Below are positions 12,222-26,200 of a stretch of DNA of 64,000 bases, piece after piece (position 1 is the stretch's first letter; every line of letters begins with the position of its first letter). The position numbers were made by a program, and so were the translations under genes. This stretch comes from Cyclaneusma minus. Taxonomy: Eukaryota > Ascomycota > Leotiomycetes > Marthamycetales > Marthamycetaceae. Location: contig JAKZHN010000007.1 in NCBI GenBank assembly GCA_037179335.1, positions 682,001-746,000 of the forward strand. Reading direction: 5' to 3'. The notes under the pieces are model-generated. The model worked only from the letters and a program-made list of their open reading frames with translations, was not told where the DNA came from and did not search any database.

Positions 12222-12423
12222 TGTTGGTTCAACGGGATCACGGGGGAATAAGCTGAGGTAACGAGGGACGATATATCGCAGTCGTAGCGCCATCTTCCAT
12301 TGGTTGTAAGTGAGGAAGAGAGGGGAGCGAAGCTTTTTCCTAGAAGTAAGGCTCTCCACTCACTGGCGTGGTAGCAGTGAGAGCTGACTACCAGGTGACT
12401 GCTAAGCCACAGCTTTCCCAACA
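12222..12423 (+). mobile_element. Solo LTR, 202 bp, with 5-bp target duplication
   Basis: It starts TGTTGG and ends CCCAACA, so it has the usual TG..CA ends within a short inverted repeat. The direct repeat AGTGG flanks it (12217-12221 and 12424-12428). A second, diverged copy lies at 49734-49920, sharing blocks such as GGGAATAAGCT, CGATATATCG and CACTCACTGGCGT. No internal retrotransposon sequence is attached, so it is a solo LTR left by LTR-LTR recombination. It is GC-normal, hence not visibly RIP-mutated. The superfamily cannot be assigned from an LTR alone. Confidence 0.85.
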
Positions 12424-12507
12424 AGTGGTGACGGTGTTCAAGTTCTCTTTGTTTCAGTAGTAACTGAGACTTCCGCTCAGATCGCCCTAATACCTACTCA
12501 GATATAA

Positions 12508-12733
12508 TGTCACACGGGGCCGAGGAGGGCGCCCTGCGGGCACCCTATAAGGCACGTGCGTTAAAAGTGCGTAAAAGGTAAGCGTTGATTATTAAAAAAG
12601 CTAAATAAGGCTTTTAGCGCATAATATTTAGGCGCTGTTATTTTTATTTAAAAAAAGCAGCAATTATTTTTCATAATTAAAATATATATATAATTTATTT
12701 TTATTTATTAATTTATTTTTAATTACTATAATA
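12508..12733 (+). repeat. 5' LTR of Gypsy copy 1
   Basis: 226 bp, the same length as the 3' LTR of this copy. The first 70 or so bases keep high GC (CGGGGCCGAGG, GGGCGCCCTGCGGGCACC), while the rest is partly AT-shifted. Its start TG and end TA (from CA) fit LTR ends. Confidence 0.85.
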
Positions 12734-14298
12734 AAATAGCTGCTTTTGATTTAAAAAATAATAATTATTTAATTAAATAACTATAAATTTAACGCTAATT
12801 ATAATATATTAAATTTTGATAAATATTTAAAAAACCAATTTATTTTAATTTTAAAGCAATTTAATTTTGAAAATACTATTAGCGCAATTTTTATATTAAA
12901 TTAAAAAGCTGTATTAAATAATAGCAAAAGCAATAATATGCCTGCTAATAATGCTATTATTAATAATATTAATAAAAATATTATTAATGTTGGCAATTAA
13001 AAGCAATTTAATACCCTTTTTATTTAAATTTAAAAACTATTTAATAGTTTTTTTTAATTAAATAGCTAATTTATTAATGCAAATTAGCCTATTAATATAA
13101 ATTGGCCTATTAATATAAATGAGCCTAGGCAAATTTTAAATTAAAACGCTTTAATGAAAAATATAATTATATTGCGTAAAAGCAAAGCCAATTAAGCGCC
13201 AGTTTTTAATTTGATTTAAAATTAATTTAATTTAAATCTTAATAATTTAAAAGCTATTTAGCAAATTATTTAAAAGCTTAAAAGATTTTTAAAAAAAAAT
13301 TGCAAGTTAAAATTGCAATTTTTATTTACAAATGCAATTCGTTTGGCTTAAATTCCAATAATAAATAATTAGCTATTAAAAGATCTTATATATTTAAAAA
13401 TTCCTATATATTAAATATTAAGCTATATTGTATATATAATATATATAAATATTATAGATTTAACTATTTATAAAATTATTTTAATATATAATGTTTTTTT
13501 TAAATATATATATATATATATATATATTTATTGTATTTTAATCGCGTTTAGAAGCCGCGTATGCATTATATAATAATATTATTAAATAAACTATAAATTA
13601 TAAAAAGAATTATAAAAAAATTAAAGATTTAAAATTAAATATAATAAATGTAAAGCAATGATAAATATTATATATAATAAATTAATTTGCCAAAAAAGAT
13701 TAAAAAGAATTTAAAAAATTAGAAAAATCTATTATAAAATACAAAATTTATTTTTTATATAAAAAATATACTTTTTATGTATTTTAATAATTGATTTATT
13801 TTTAAATTTTGCAATAATATTAAATAGAATTTTACTCTCCAATAAAGCAATTAATTATAAATTAATATATAATATATATTTAATATAGCCGGAAATATTA
13901 AGCGCAAAAGTAAATTTAATTTTTAATTTAAAACTAAAAACATATTTAATACAAATAATTTAAAAAAGCATTATAATAATTATAATAGATTATAATATTT
14001 ATATAATATTTTAAATAATAATAAAGCAATTTAATATTAGCCCAATTACAAAAATAAAAAAACAATTATTATTAAAATAAATTTAGCAATGCAATTAAAA
14101 TTAATACCGGTTTTTTTTATATTTTCTTTATAATATTAATAATACTAGCCTATTTAATTGCATTTATAAAAAAACAAATTAAAATTTTAAATATAAAGCC
14201 CGCAAATGCAAATAATTTGGGAATAAAATATATATTTTAAATAGCAATAGCTTTAATAGCTATATAAAAAAAGGCCAATTATATAAAAATGCCTTTGA

Positions 14299-14419
14299 TT
14301 ATAATTAAAATTATAATAATTAAAATTATAATAATTAAAATTATAATAATTAAAATTATAATAATTAAAATTATAATAATTAAAATTATAATAATTAAAA
14401 TTATAATAATTAAAATTAT
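14299..14419. repeat. 15-bp tandem array inside Gypsy copy 1
   Basis: The unit TTATAATAATTAAAA occurs seven times exactly (14311-14415), with partial units on both sides. The corresponding place in Gypsy copy 2 (about 28700-28730) has only one or two units. The identical units imply recent expansion, after the element decayed. Confidence 0.9.
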
Positions 14420-17400
14420 TTTGCAAAAGTTGCAAATAAGATCTCTATTTTTATAAATTATAAATATAAATATAATAATTAAAAAAAAGAAATTTGCTAA
14501 TAATTGCTTAATTTAATAACTTTTTATAAAATGAAAACATATAATAATTAATTGCTTAATTGCAATTAATATTTAAAATATAATTTTTGCTTTTACTTTT
14601 ATTAATAATAAATTAAATAGAAAATTTATATTATTAATAACTGCAAAAAAATAAAAATAAACTAATATATATATATAATATTTATAAAATTCTTTTTTAT
14701 TAAAAAAAATGTTATAAAAGTTTTATTAAAGTTTTTAATAATAAAAATAATATAAAAAACCAAAATATTAAAATCTTAAAATATTTATATATTTATATAA
14801 TTTGCTTTTAAATATATTTTGGCTTAAATAAGCAGGCAATAAATATTATAATTAAATTAAAGCCAATTTTATTTATAAATGCTAAATTAAATACAAAATT
14901 ATTATTTGAAATAAATTAAATAAATTAAAAAGGCTAGGCATAATAATTTATATTTTGAATATAGAAAATAGGAAATTATTATATATAAAAGCCCAAAATA
15001 TAATATTAAATTATATAAAATAATATTTAGTAAAATAAATAAAAAATTATTTTTTTATAAAAGATACTGCAAATTTAAATAAAAATTTTATTATGCATAT
15101 ATTAAATAAAATTTTAAAATTTTAATAGAATAAAATTGGATTCTAATATGCTTTTAAAGCTGTGAATTGCCAAATATTAGAAATATTTGCAAAACATATA
15201 TGGTAAAATTAAAATTAAAGCCAAAATAAAACGCCAAAATATAGAAAATATAAAAAATTAAATTATTTTAATAATATTTTTAATATAATAAAAGCTGGTA
15301 TATTATTTGTATATTTTAATTAAAATTATATTATAAAAACCAAAATAAATTCATTTTATTAATTTATTCATAAGCTATTTAAAAAATAATTAATTATATT
15401 AAACAAATCTTTTAATAATGTATTAATAAAAAACTAAACTTGCAAATTAAAAAGTTTAGCGAAAGCTTTTATATTATTTATATTTAAAAAAAGCGATGGC
15501 TTATATTTATGCATTAATTATAAAAAATTAAATAATATTATTATTAAAAAAAAAGTTAATTAATAAATTTTTAATTAAATTAGAAAAAGTTAAAGTTTTT
15601 ATTAAATTGGATTTTAAAAATATGTATTATAAAACTTATATATATAGATAAAGAAAGGGTATTTTATATAAAATATAATTATTTTGAATATTTAATAATG
15701 CTATTTAAATTAGTAAATGCGCCAGCTATATTTCAAGCCTATATAAATATAGCATGTAAAAGGTCTTTAAATAATATTATAATATTTTTTTTAAGTTTTT
15801 TAATAAATATAATAAATATATAGAAGCGGTATTTAAAAATTGTAAAAATATTCTTTTTATAAAAAAAAGCAAATATAAATTTAAAGTAAATAAGTTTTTA
15901 TTTCTAGACTTTATAATAGGAAAAAATTATATATATATAAAGCCGGAAAAAGTATACGCTATTTAAAAATAATTTTTACCAATTATATATATAAAATTAA
16001 AATTGTTTTTGAAATAAGCCAATTTTTATAAACGGTTTATTTTAAAATATAATAGGATTATATTATTTATAATTAGTTTATTTATGAATAATATAAATAA
16101 TAAAAAACAAAATTTATTTAAATGGGGTTTAAAAACGCAAAAAGCTTTTTAATATATTGAAAACGCATTTGCAAATAAGCTAGTATGGCAATATTTTAAT
16201 TTTATAAAATATTTGCGAATTATATATAATGCTTTTAAATTTATAATATTAAAAACTTTAAAGCAATTTAAAAATTCAAATAATTCAATATAATATTATT
16301 GGTATTTAATACCTTTTTAATTTATAAATTAATGAATCCAAAATTAATATATAAATTGCATCATATTAAATTGCCTATAATTATAGAGTTTTTTGATATT
16401 AAAGGCAATATATTAAAAATACATATTATAAAATTTAAATATTTTTAAATTATAATAATTTATATTATTTTATAAATATAAAAAGATTTAATAAATATTA
16501 AATAAAACAAATTATAAAATTGGAATTTTACAATTTCGGTATTAAATATATTGCAAAAATTAAAAATCCCATTAATCTTTTATTTTATGGGCCAAATTAT
16601 AAAAAAACAATAAGAAATGCTTAAATAAAAATATTTAATTATTTTTTACTAATATTATAATAAAAACTTTGCTATTTATTTAATTATGCATTAAATATAT
16701 AGTTTTTATAAATATGGTAATTATATTTTAATTAAAATTACTAAGCCGCAAAATCAATGCTATCTATTTTGTTTGTATATTATAAATATAAATTCTTAAA
16801 TAAAGAATTGTATTTTATTTAAATTATAAAGATTTGAAATCCAAAATAATTAAAATAAGGTTTATAATTATTTTTAAAATAATAAAAAATAATAAAACAA
16901 TAATAAAAGTATAAAGACAACTTATATTATATAAAAATAAATAACAGCAATTTAACAAAATATATATTATAAAAAGAATTATATTTTCGCGGTAAATATA
17001 TTATATAATAAATTTTTATATATTATATAATAAGTTTTTATATATTTATTATAATAGCAAATTAATAAGCTATTTTAAAATAAATCAAATGTTAGTTTTA
17101 ATTTATTATAAATAGTATTAGCCAAATATAAAAGCAAAAATTATAAATTATAAATTTATTAAAATTATAATATATAAATAAAATATATAATATTATTTTA
17201 ATAATAATAAATTATTATATTAAAGCTATATAATCTATATATATAATGAAAAATATTGATATATAATTTTTAATAAAATTTTTTTCGATAAATTTTTTTA
17301 TTTTATATTTTTTTTTAAATTATTATATTTAATTATAGCTTTATGTTTACCAATATGTTATAAAGAGCTTTTTGCTATAAAATCCATATAATATATAAAT

Positions 17401-19982
17401 ATAATATTTTATTTTATTTTTAAATAAATAAATACATAAATAAATTAAATTTTAAACATTTATATATAATGCTATTGCAATAATAAAAAAATAAATTGGG
17501 CAATTTAATTAGCTATAATCAAATCTGCCTATAATAATGCAAAGCAATTTTTTTTAAATATATAAATATTATTTATAAATTAATGTTAATTTTTTTATAT
17601 AATTTAGAAAAATTAAAATGTTTAATATAAAAAAGCAAAAAAATATATAATATAATAAATATATATTATTGCGAAAATTAAAAGAATACTATTAATAAAT
17701 ATATAAAATATTATATAAAAACATATGAAATTATGAACTTTAATAAAAGAAACTAAGTTTTATTTATTTATTAATAATATACGCTTTAAAGCCGAAAAGC
17801 TAATAAATCAAATAAAATTTTAAATTTATTGCTTAAGATTCCTATTTAAATTTTAATTAAAAAAAATATATAATAATTTTTATATGAATTTTTAAAAATT
17901 TGCTAAGGTATTTTAAAATAATATATGTAAATTATGCTTTATAAATTTTATAACTTTTAAAAGTAACTAAAAATAGGAAATTGAAAAAATTATGACATAT
18001 AAAAAAAAACGGTTAATTTATATTTTATATATATTAAAACAAAATGTAATTGAAATTGAAATTAAGTATTAGCTTCAAAAAACTCTAAACATGCCTTAAT
18101 AATTTTAAAAAAAATTATTAAAAAAATACTAAAATTAAATTATAATAATAATAAAAAAATTGTAAAAAAAGACCCAAGCTTTAAAACAAATTAAAGCGCC
18201 AATTTTAGCTTTATATTTAAATAGGAAATGCCTAATTATATATAATAGCAAGCAAAAGCAAAAATAAAAATATTTCAATTTAAAAATATAAATTTAATTA
18301 TTTTTTTATATTTAAATTAGATTAATTTAAATTGTATTTTATAAAGAATTAAATTAAAATATTAAAAATTAAATAATAAGCTTAATTTAATTAAAGATTA
18401 TAAAATATATAAATAACAATTATAAACTTTATATATTAAATAATGAAATTAAAAAAGAAATTATTATATAAAAAAAATTAGCTAGCAAAATTAAGAAATT
18501 TATAATATTTTTAAATAAAGATAGCTATTAATTATAATTTGCATATATTAAATTTATAATTTTTATATTTTATATTATTATATTATATTATTAAAAAATA
18601 ATTAAAACTGTAATTTATTTATATTTTAATTAAATATACGCAAAAAAACGGAAAACAAATTTATTAAATAATACCAAATATTAATTGCTATACATATTAA
18701 AATATAAATTCCGACAATAATTTTAATTAAGGCTATTATTGCAGCTATAATATTTTTAAAAACATTATATATTTTACATTTTAAAGAAATATAAATTTTA
18801 AAGTGGAAACAACTTTCAGCAATTTTTATATTATTTTTTAATTAAATTAATTGAATATTATAATTAGCGCGTTTATGTTTTAAAAAAAATTGGACTTCAA
18901 TATATCAACGGCGGTAAAATATAAAGATATTATAAATTGTATTAAATAAAGGAATTTAAATAGTAAAAATTTGTAAAATAATAAATTAATTAAAAAGAAA
19001 AAGAAATTTATTATATAATAATACAATTTATAATTATTGCGATAATAATTATATTTAAAATTATTTGCGGCTTAATTATAAATATTACAAATATTATAAA
19101 AAGGGGTTATAAAAAGAATTATATATATTAGGTATAAATATAAATATAAAATATAAAAAAGCTTTTAATGAAAGCGCGATTTAAATTTTGCAGCGGGATT
19201 GCAAATTTAATAGTATTATTATTATAATTATAATTAAAACCCCTATTATAGAGAGCTTAATTATTATTAATAAACCTTAAAACTTTGCGGTTACAAATCT
19301 TATTAAAGGCTATAATATTAAAAGAAAAACACCCCCCTAATTTTTAATAAAAAAGCATATATTAAAAAAACCGTATAAAAGCAATAATAAAAAAAAGCCT
19401 AATAAAAGCGAAAAACCCTGTTTTATATAAATAAAGCCTTAAATAAAATTTAATATAATAGCGATAAAAAAAAATAAAGAAAACAAAATGAAAATTTGCT
19501 AAAAGAACTTGCTAAAAAACATTAAATTTAAAAATGCGATAAAACAGTAAATATATTATTATTGCAAAAAGCATATAATACGTGTATAAAAAAAAGGGCA
19601 AAGATTTAAAAAAACAAAATTTAGGGCAAACCGGTATTATATTAATTTTCCAATATATATAAAAAAAGAATATATAAAAATTAATGTAATATATATAAAG
19701 CCAATAAAAATAATATATTTTTAATCAATTGTAATAAAAGAAATTAAAATCGATTTAATAATAAATAATATAAATTATATATTAAACTTAAAGCTTTAAA
19801 AGTCAAATAATAATAAATTTAAAAATAATTATTAATAATAGCAAATCAATAAAAATCTATTAATTTATACAATTAAAATAAAAAGCTAAAATTAATGATT
19901 AAAGCCTAAATATTAAATTATTAAAAACCAAAAATTTATATTTAAAAGTTTTAATGCCCGAAGTTATAAAAAGGAAATTAAA

Positions 19983-20208
19983 TATTATATAAAATTAAAA
20001 AAGACGCTTTGCAAATATTTTACAATATATATATATTAAAAATATATAAAAAATAAATATTGCTTATTAAAAAAATTAAGCAAGGCTTTTAATATATAAT
20101 ATTTAAATACTGCTACTTTTATTTAAAAAAAGCAATAGCTATTTTTTATAGTTTAAAAATATATATAATGCATTTTGATTTACCAATTTATTTTTAATTA
20201 TTATAATA
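19983..20208 (+). repeat. 3' LTR of Gypsy copy 1
   Basis: 226 bp. It aligns base for base with the 5' LTR, with differences mainly C-to-T or G-to-A, so this LTR is far more RIP-mutated than its partner at the same positions. It is followed by the target duplication TATAA. Confidence 0.85.
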
Positions 20209-20213
20209 TATAA

Positions 20214-23200
20214 ATAATATAATTATATAATAATAAAAAAGCAGCTAACCGTCACGTGATTAAAGCGGTTAAAAGGGTGATTAAGGTGCGTCACTTAGCT
20301 AATGGGGTTTTTACGAGCTATTTATAATGCCTTAATTATAATTTCTTTTATTATATTAGCTTTTATAGCTTTAAACCAAAGTTTTATATTAATTACGGCT
20401 TTAATATTTTATAAAAGTCCGTTTAAAATTTCAATTTTCATTATATGTTTTTTTAAATTATAATTATAATTGCTTTTATTTTTTTTAAATTTTGCATATA
20501 TATATATATATATATAAGCATTATTGCCGCTATTAATTGCCAGCTTTTTAAAAAAGGCTAGCCCGCGCTTAAAAAAAAGCGCTATTCTGGCAAATTTAAA
20601 AATGCCGAAAATAAAGATTTTTGGGGTTTTTTTAAAAAAAACCAAGGCTTTTTAAAAAACCGGGGGTTTAAAAATAAAAAATACCCTAAGCTAATTATTA
20701 AAAACCTTATGCTTTTTAAATGCTAATAATTTAATATTTAATATAAAGAATTTGCAATAAAGCGCTAATTTTATATTATTAAATTTTAAAAAACTTAAAA
20801 ACTTAAAAACGCTTTTTTGCAGAAGTCCGCTATTTTATTAGCGTTTATTTCTAAATTTAATAATAAATAATATTTTCCTAAGCTTTTAGCCTTTTATAAA
20901 AAGTTTCCAAAAATAATAATAAAACCGTTTAGCAAATTGTATATTTAAAATCTGATATTAGCTTTATATATTGATTTAAGCATTATATTATTATATTACT
21001 TTAATTTAAATTTATTTTTTTAATTTGTAATAATACTATTATTTTTATACCGGTTTCTAGCAATTTTAAAACTTTTAATAAAATTTTAAAGCTTTGATTA
21101 GCAATAATTTTTAAATAAAGCTAAATCTATTATTTTTAATATAGTAATAAAGCTGCTTTAATATAGGTTTATTTTATTAATTCTTATAAATAAATTTTAT
21201 TAATATGGAATTATTTAATATAAAATGAGATTTTAAAATTAATATTTAGAATTTATTAGCGCGCTTTCATTGCTAAATTTAGAAATATAAAAATTAAACG
21301 GTTTTTTAAAAATCTATTAATTATTATTGCAAGTATAATAAAATAAAATATTTAACGGAATTTTGGAATTTTAATAGCTTTTTTAGAAAACATCGTAATC
21401 CCAATAATAATTTTATTAGATATTAAAGTTATAATAATAAAGAATGCAAAGATAATAAATGCAAGCACTATTATAAATGCTTTATTTATAGCAATAAGTA
21501 TTTTGCTTTTAATTGCAAGAAAGAAAAAGCCTAAAATTTATTATCCAATAGCTTTGCTAGCCACGCTTTTTTAAGTAAGGTTTTTATTAGCTTATTTATC
21601 GGCTATGCTTAATTAGCGCCTTTTATTAATTTTATTATTAATTATATTTAATAATCTTTTATTAATAAAAAGCTTTTTCTAGCCAAAGCGTTTTTTTATA
21701 AGCATCGATTAATATATACCAGTTTTAGCGCAATTAAATACCGTTTTTTAATTTAACGTATTTTTACTAATCCAATTATTTAATGCTTTATTATTTCCTT
21801 TTTGTACGCTAATATAATATTATGTTTTTCAAAACTATTTTAATAATAATTCGTTTTTATAAGGAATTTTTGACTTAAAAGCCCTAATTAGCTATATTGG
21901 CCCTAAATAGCATTGTTTTACTAGGATTTTTATTTTTTTTATTTTTAGCTCTCAAAAATTTTAATAAAAAAATTTAAGCCGATTTTGCATTTGATTAAAT
22001 TAAGGAAATACTTTTATGAATTTTATTTTTAATATTCCTATTTTTAAATTTGGTATTAAAAGGATTTAAAAATTTTAATAGATGAAAACCAATTTACTAT
22101 TTTTTTTATTTTTAATAATTATTAATAAATTATTATATTATTAAAAAATGGGTTTATCTTTGCTATATTTTTTTAAATTTAGTTTTAAAAATTATAATTA
22201 AAATTGGCTATATATATATTATTTTTAAACGGAATATTAAAAACGCCTTTTATATAATTTTAATAGCATTTTTATATTAATAGCTATTAGGATTTATTTG
22301 GAAAAACTATACATATATTAAAACCGTATTATTTTTTAAGTTAGCCATTGCTTTTTTTTTTCTTTTTTTGCAAAAGCTTAAAAATAGATTTTTAAATTAT
22401 AATTTATCGAATTATAAATATTTTATTCTTTAAATAATGATATTATTATTTTTAAACCTTATTTATTCGCAATAATCTTTAAATAAACAAATAGCTATAA
22501 TTTATTTTATATAGCCTTGGATATTTAATAAAATATTCAAAAAACCAATAAAGGGATAAGTTTTAAAATTTTAAAATTAATAATTAATACCTAATCAATA
22601 ATAATTCTAATTTTATTATTTAAGCAATTACAAATTTAAGCATTGGTAATAAAGCTGGCTATTTAAAATAGCATTTTTGAATATAATGCCTAAATTTTGG
22701 CCGGTAGTCTTTTATTTTATTTATTTATTTTAAACGGTAGCTATTTATATTATCCCCGATTTTAAATTTTTATTGCGATTTTTTTATTTAAATTATTAGA
22801 AAATAAATATTATTGCCTTTGAAAATATATTTGCAAAAATTTAAAATAATAATACAAGCTTTTTTTTTTAATTTAACTGCATTTGGCTTTTTAATAATGC
22901 CAAATGCGTATAATTTTTTTTTTTAGCAATGTTTTTAATATTGGCCTTAGCGCTTTTTATATTAACGATTATGCTATTTAAAAATGCTGTTAAAAAACTT
23001 ATACCAGTCTTTTGCTATAGTTTTAAATAGTTTTGCAAATAATTAAGCTTTTTATTAAATAGGAAAATTAGCTAAATATTAACATTTTTAAAATCTAAGC
23101 AAGTTTAATTGCTTTTAAAATATAGAATTTTTGCTGGTATAAAATTAATATTATTATTTATATTAATAGCTTTATAATTTAATACGATATTTTAAAGCAT

Positions 23201-26200
23201 ATATTTAGAAATTTAAATTAATATATAATTTTGCGGAGATTATTAATTTTAACCAGTCTTTTTGATATTAAGCTAAAGCCTATTTATTTGCCTAGCTATT
23301 TTAATAGGCTAGCTAATAGTTTTTTTGTTTTAATATAAAAGCAATTGGTAATTGGTATTTTTATTAGCAAATTTTTACAATTATAAATAGTTTTTAATAT
23401 AATAGAATAATATAGTTTTTTTAAATTTAAAAGCTAAATATATTATTTATTATAGCTTGGCTATTAAAGCTATTAATACTTTTAAAAATGCTTTTATATA
23501 ATTAAAAAAATAAACTTTTATTTAGGTATATTAGTTATGTTAATTAAATAAATTTTCTTTTATAAAATTAAAAACTCCGCTTAAAAAAACGGCTTTTTAA
23601 ATTTTGAAATTTTATAAAATGTTTTTTTTAGCAATTTATTAACATTTATATTGTTTATTTGCAAAATAATTTTGCTTTTTTATTTAAATAAATTAAATTA
23701 GCCTTTGCTAGCTAATGCCGTTTCAGCGGTAATTATAAGCTAAAAAAACCTTTTAAATTTAGATTTAATATATTAAATAATATTATTAATAACGCTTTTC
23801 CGTTTTTTTAATGGCAATTTACTATTAGCCTTTTTTCAAAAAACATATAATAAAATATATAGCAATGGTATTTTTAAAATAGCCTAAATTGGACTTTTTT
23901 ATATAGGCGAGATTATAATAAATAAAAGGCTTTTAATTAAACTATTTTACAAATTTAAGCGTATTAAAATTTAGCGGCGCTATATTAAATTTGCAAATAA
24001 TAATAAATATACTATATTTACGCTATTAAATAATAAGGCCAGTAAGAAATATTAAAATATTTAAATTACTTTTGCAGCAATTAATATTAAAATATATCCA
24101 ATTGCCGCTTTTTGCGCTTTTTTTATTTTGGACTTTAATTGCTGCAATAATTTGTTTTTATTTCGGCTTTACAATTATATTATAAATTATAAATTTCCTA
24201 TTTTTTTAATTTGCAATTAATATTGCATTATTGGCGTTCTAAATTAAAGCTTTTATAGCAATTATAATATTTATAAAAAAGCTATTAATTAGGCCGCTAA
24301 TATAGGCGTTTTTAAAGCGGAAATTTAATAATTAAATTTCTGGATTTTTAATGCTTTTAAGCATTATTATAAATATAATATTAAATTTAAATATTAGCCT
24401 AGCCTTTGTTTTTTTATTAATTGGTATTTTTCCTTTAAAAACACCGTTATCTTTGCCGCTATTTAGCCTTAATGCGGCTTTGTTCTTTTGCTAATTTTGG
24501 TTTTCCTTTTTATTAAACCTAATATAACCGGGTAGCAAATAGGCATGCGGAAAGCGTGGATAATAAAGATTAATTTTTATAAATAGCTTTAAATGCATGG
24601 CTTTAAAGGCTTGCAACTAGCTTACGTAATTATTTTAATAGCTTTAGGCAAAAAGCCCAAAATCCATTATTTTTAAATATTTTTTTAATTGCCTAGCAGC
24701 GAATAATAGCGGCTAATAAGCTTGGTAAATAATGAAATATATTCTCAAAGCTATTTTTAATTTTTTTAAGCTTTCCTAGCGGCAAATTTTCTTAATAACT
24801 TAATAGCACGCTTTTCTAGCAATTAATTTTCTTTTTATAATTAAGCTTTAAAACGGCGGCAACTAATAAAATGGTAGCAAATATATAATATAAAAATAAG
24901 CTGCAAAATAATTATAAGCTTGCAAAATAATAGTAAGCTTATAAAGCATTGGTAAATTATAATACAATACTAAAGCCGATATAAAAATTAGCGCATTCTA
25001 TATTATACCGGATATATTATATTATATACTTTATATTATATTATAACGGTTAGCAATTTAATAACAAGCCTTTTGAATAGCAAATTTTCCTAATAGCAAA
25101 ATATTAATATTAGCATTAATAAGCTGCAATATTAAAGCCGGTATAAAATTAGCGTATTTTATATTATACTAAATATATTTAAAAATCATTAAATAAATTG
25201 CATTGCGGTAATATATATAAATAAATAACAAAATATATTTTCAAAGCTATTTATAAGCTTTTTTAGCAATAAGGCTTTTTATGCAATAAATGCTTTAGCA
25301 ATAAGCTTTTTTAATAATCCAGCAATAATATATTGAAATTAGCGGTAATAAGCTATAATATTGGATCCGGTATAAAAATTAGCGCATTTAAAAAATAGCC
25401 AATAAAATTTTAATTGAAATAATTATTTGCCTTATTATTAAAAAGTATTGCAAATACGGAAATTAATTTATATTATACCGGATATATTATATTATAGCAT
25501 TTTTAATATTATAACATATATTAAATTTATAAGGCAGTATAATAAGCTTGGTAAATTAATAAGCTTGCAAAATGCTAATAAGCTTGCAAAATATAAATAT
25601 ATTAATATAATAGTTAATTTATAAAACCTAAATTTATTTTATTTTATTTAAAATTCAATATATTCTTTTTAAAAGGAGATTTTAAAATAAAATTAAATTG
25701 GCGTTATTTATATACCAATAATAATAATAGTATATATTAATAAGCAAATAATAAATATAAAAATCAAAGGCAATAAAAAAGTATATTGGTAAAAATCGCT
25801 TTTTCCTTTATATTATTTTTTATTTTTTATTTTTTCCCGTTAAAATCCTTTAGCTAGGTTGAATATAATTTTATTATTATAAAACAAAATTAATAATATT
25901 TCCGCTATTTTTAACCGCATTATTATAGCCTTTATTATTATCAAAAAAATGGCTTTAATATAAATTTTGCTATTTTTAATTGCTTTAGCATAGCCTCCGC
26001 TATTTTTAATTTTTTTAATTGCTTCCATTACCGCTTTTGCTTCCCGATTTTTTTATTTTATTTTATAGACTTTATTATTAAATTATAAAGCAATGGTATT
26101 TAATAAAATAATATTTTCTTAGCAAATAAATCATTAAATATAAACCGAATTCAAAAAAAAGGAAATTATCTTGCAAAACAAACTCCCCCAAATAGGTAAA

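Larger units (their letters stand above)
12508..20208 (+). mobile_element. Gypsy-type LTR retrotransposon, copy 1 (complete, RIP-degraded)
   Basis: 7701 bp bounded by two 226-bp LTRs (12508-12733 and 19983-20208) and flanked by TATAA on both sides (12503-12507 and 20209-20213). The 5' LTR starts TGTCACACGGGGC. The 3' LTR reads TATTATATAAAAT at the same places, the pattern expected from C-to-T and G-to-A changes on both strands. The interior is AT-rich with stops in all frames. It is collinear with copy 2, whose reverse-transcriptase fragment identifies the Ty3/Gypsy class; the matching segment here is about 15450-15670. The internal order should be gag, protease, reverse transcriptase, RNase H and integrase, but no domain can be read cleanly. 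The element is dead. Confidence 0.85.

Noticed and set aside
24880..25620. CRISPR-like array from the repeated AATAAGCTTG words
   Set aside because: Spacing is irregular, words are short and AT-rich, and the context is a fungal chromosome.
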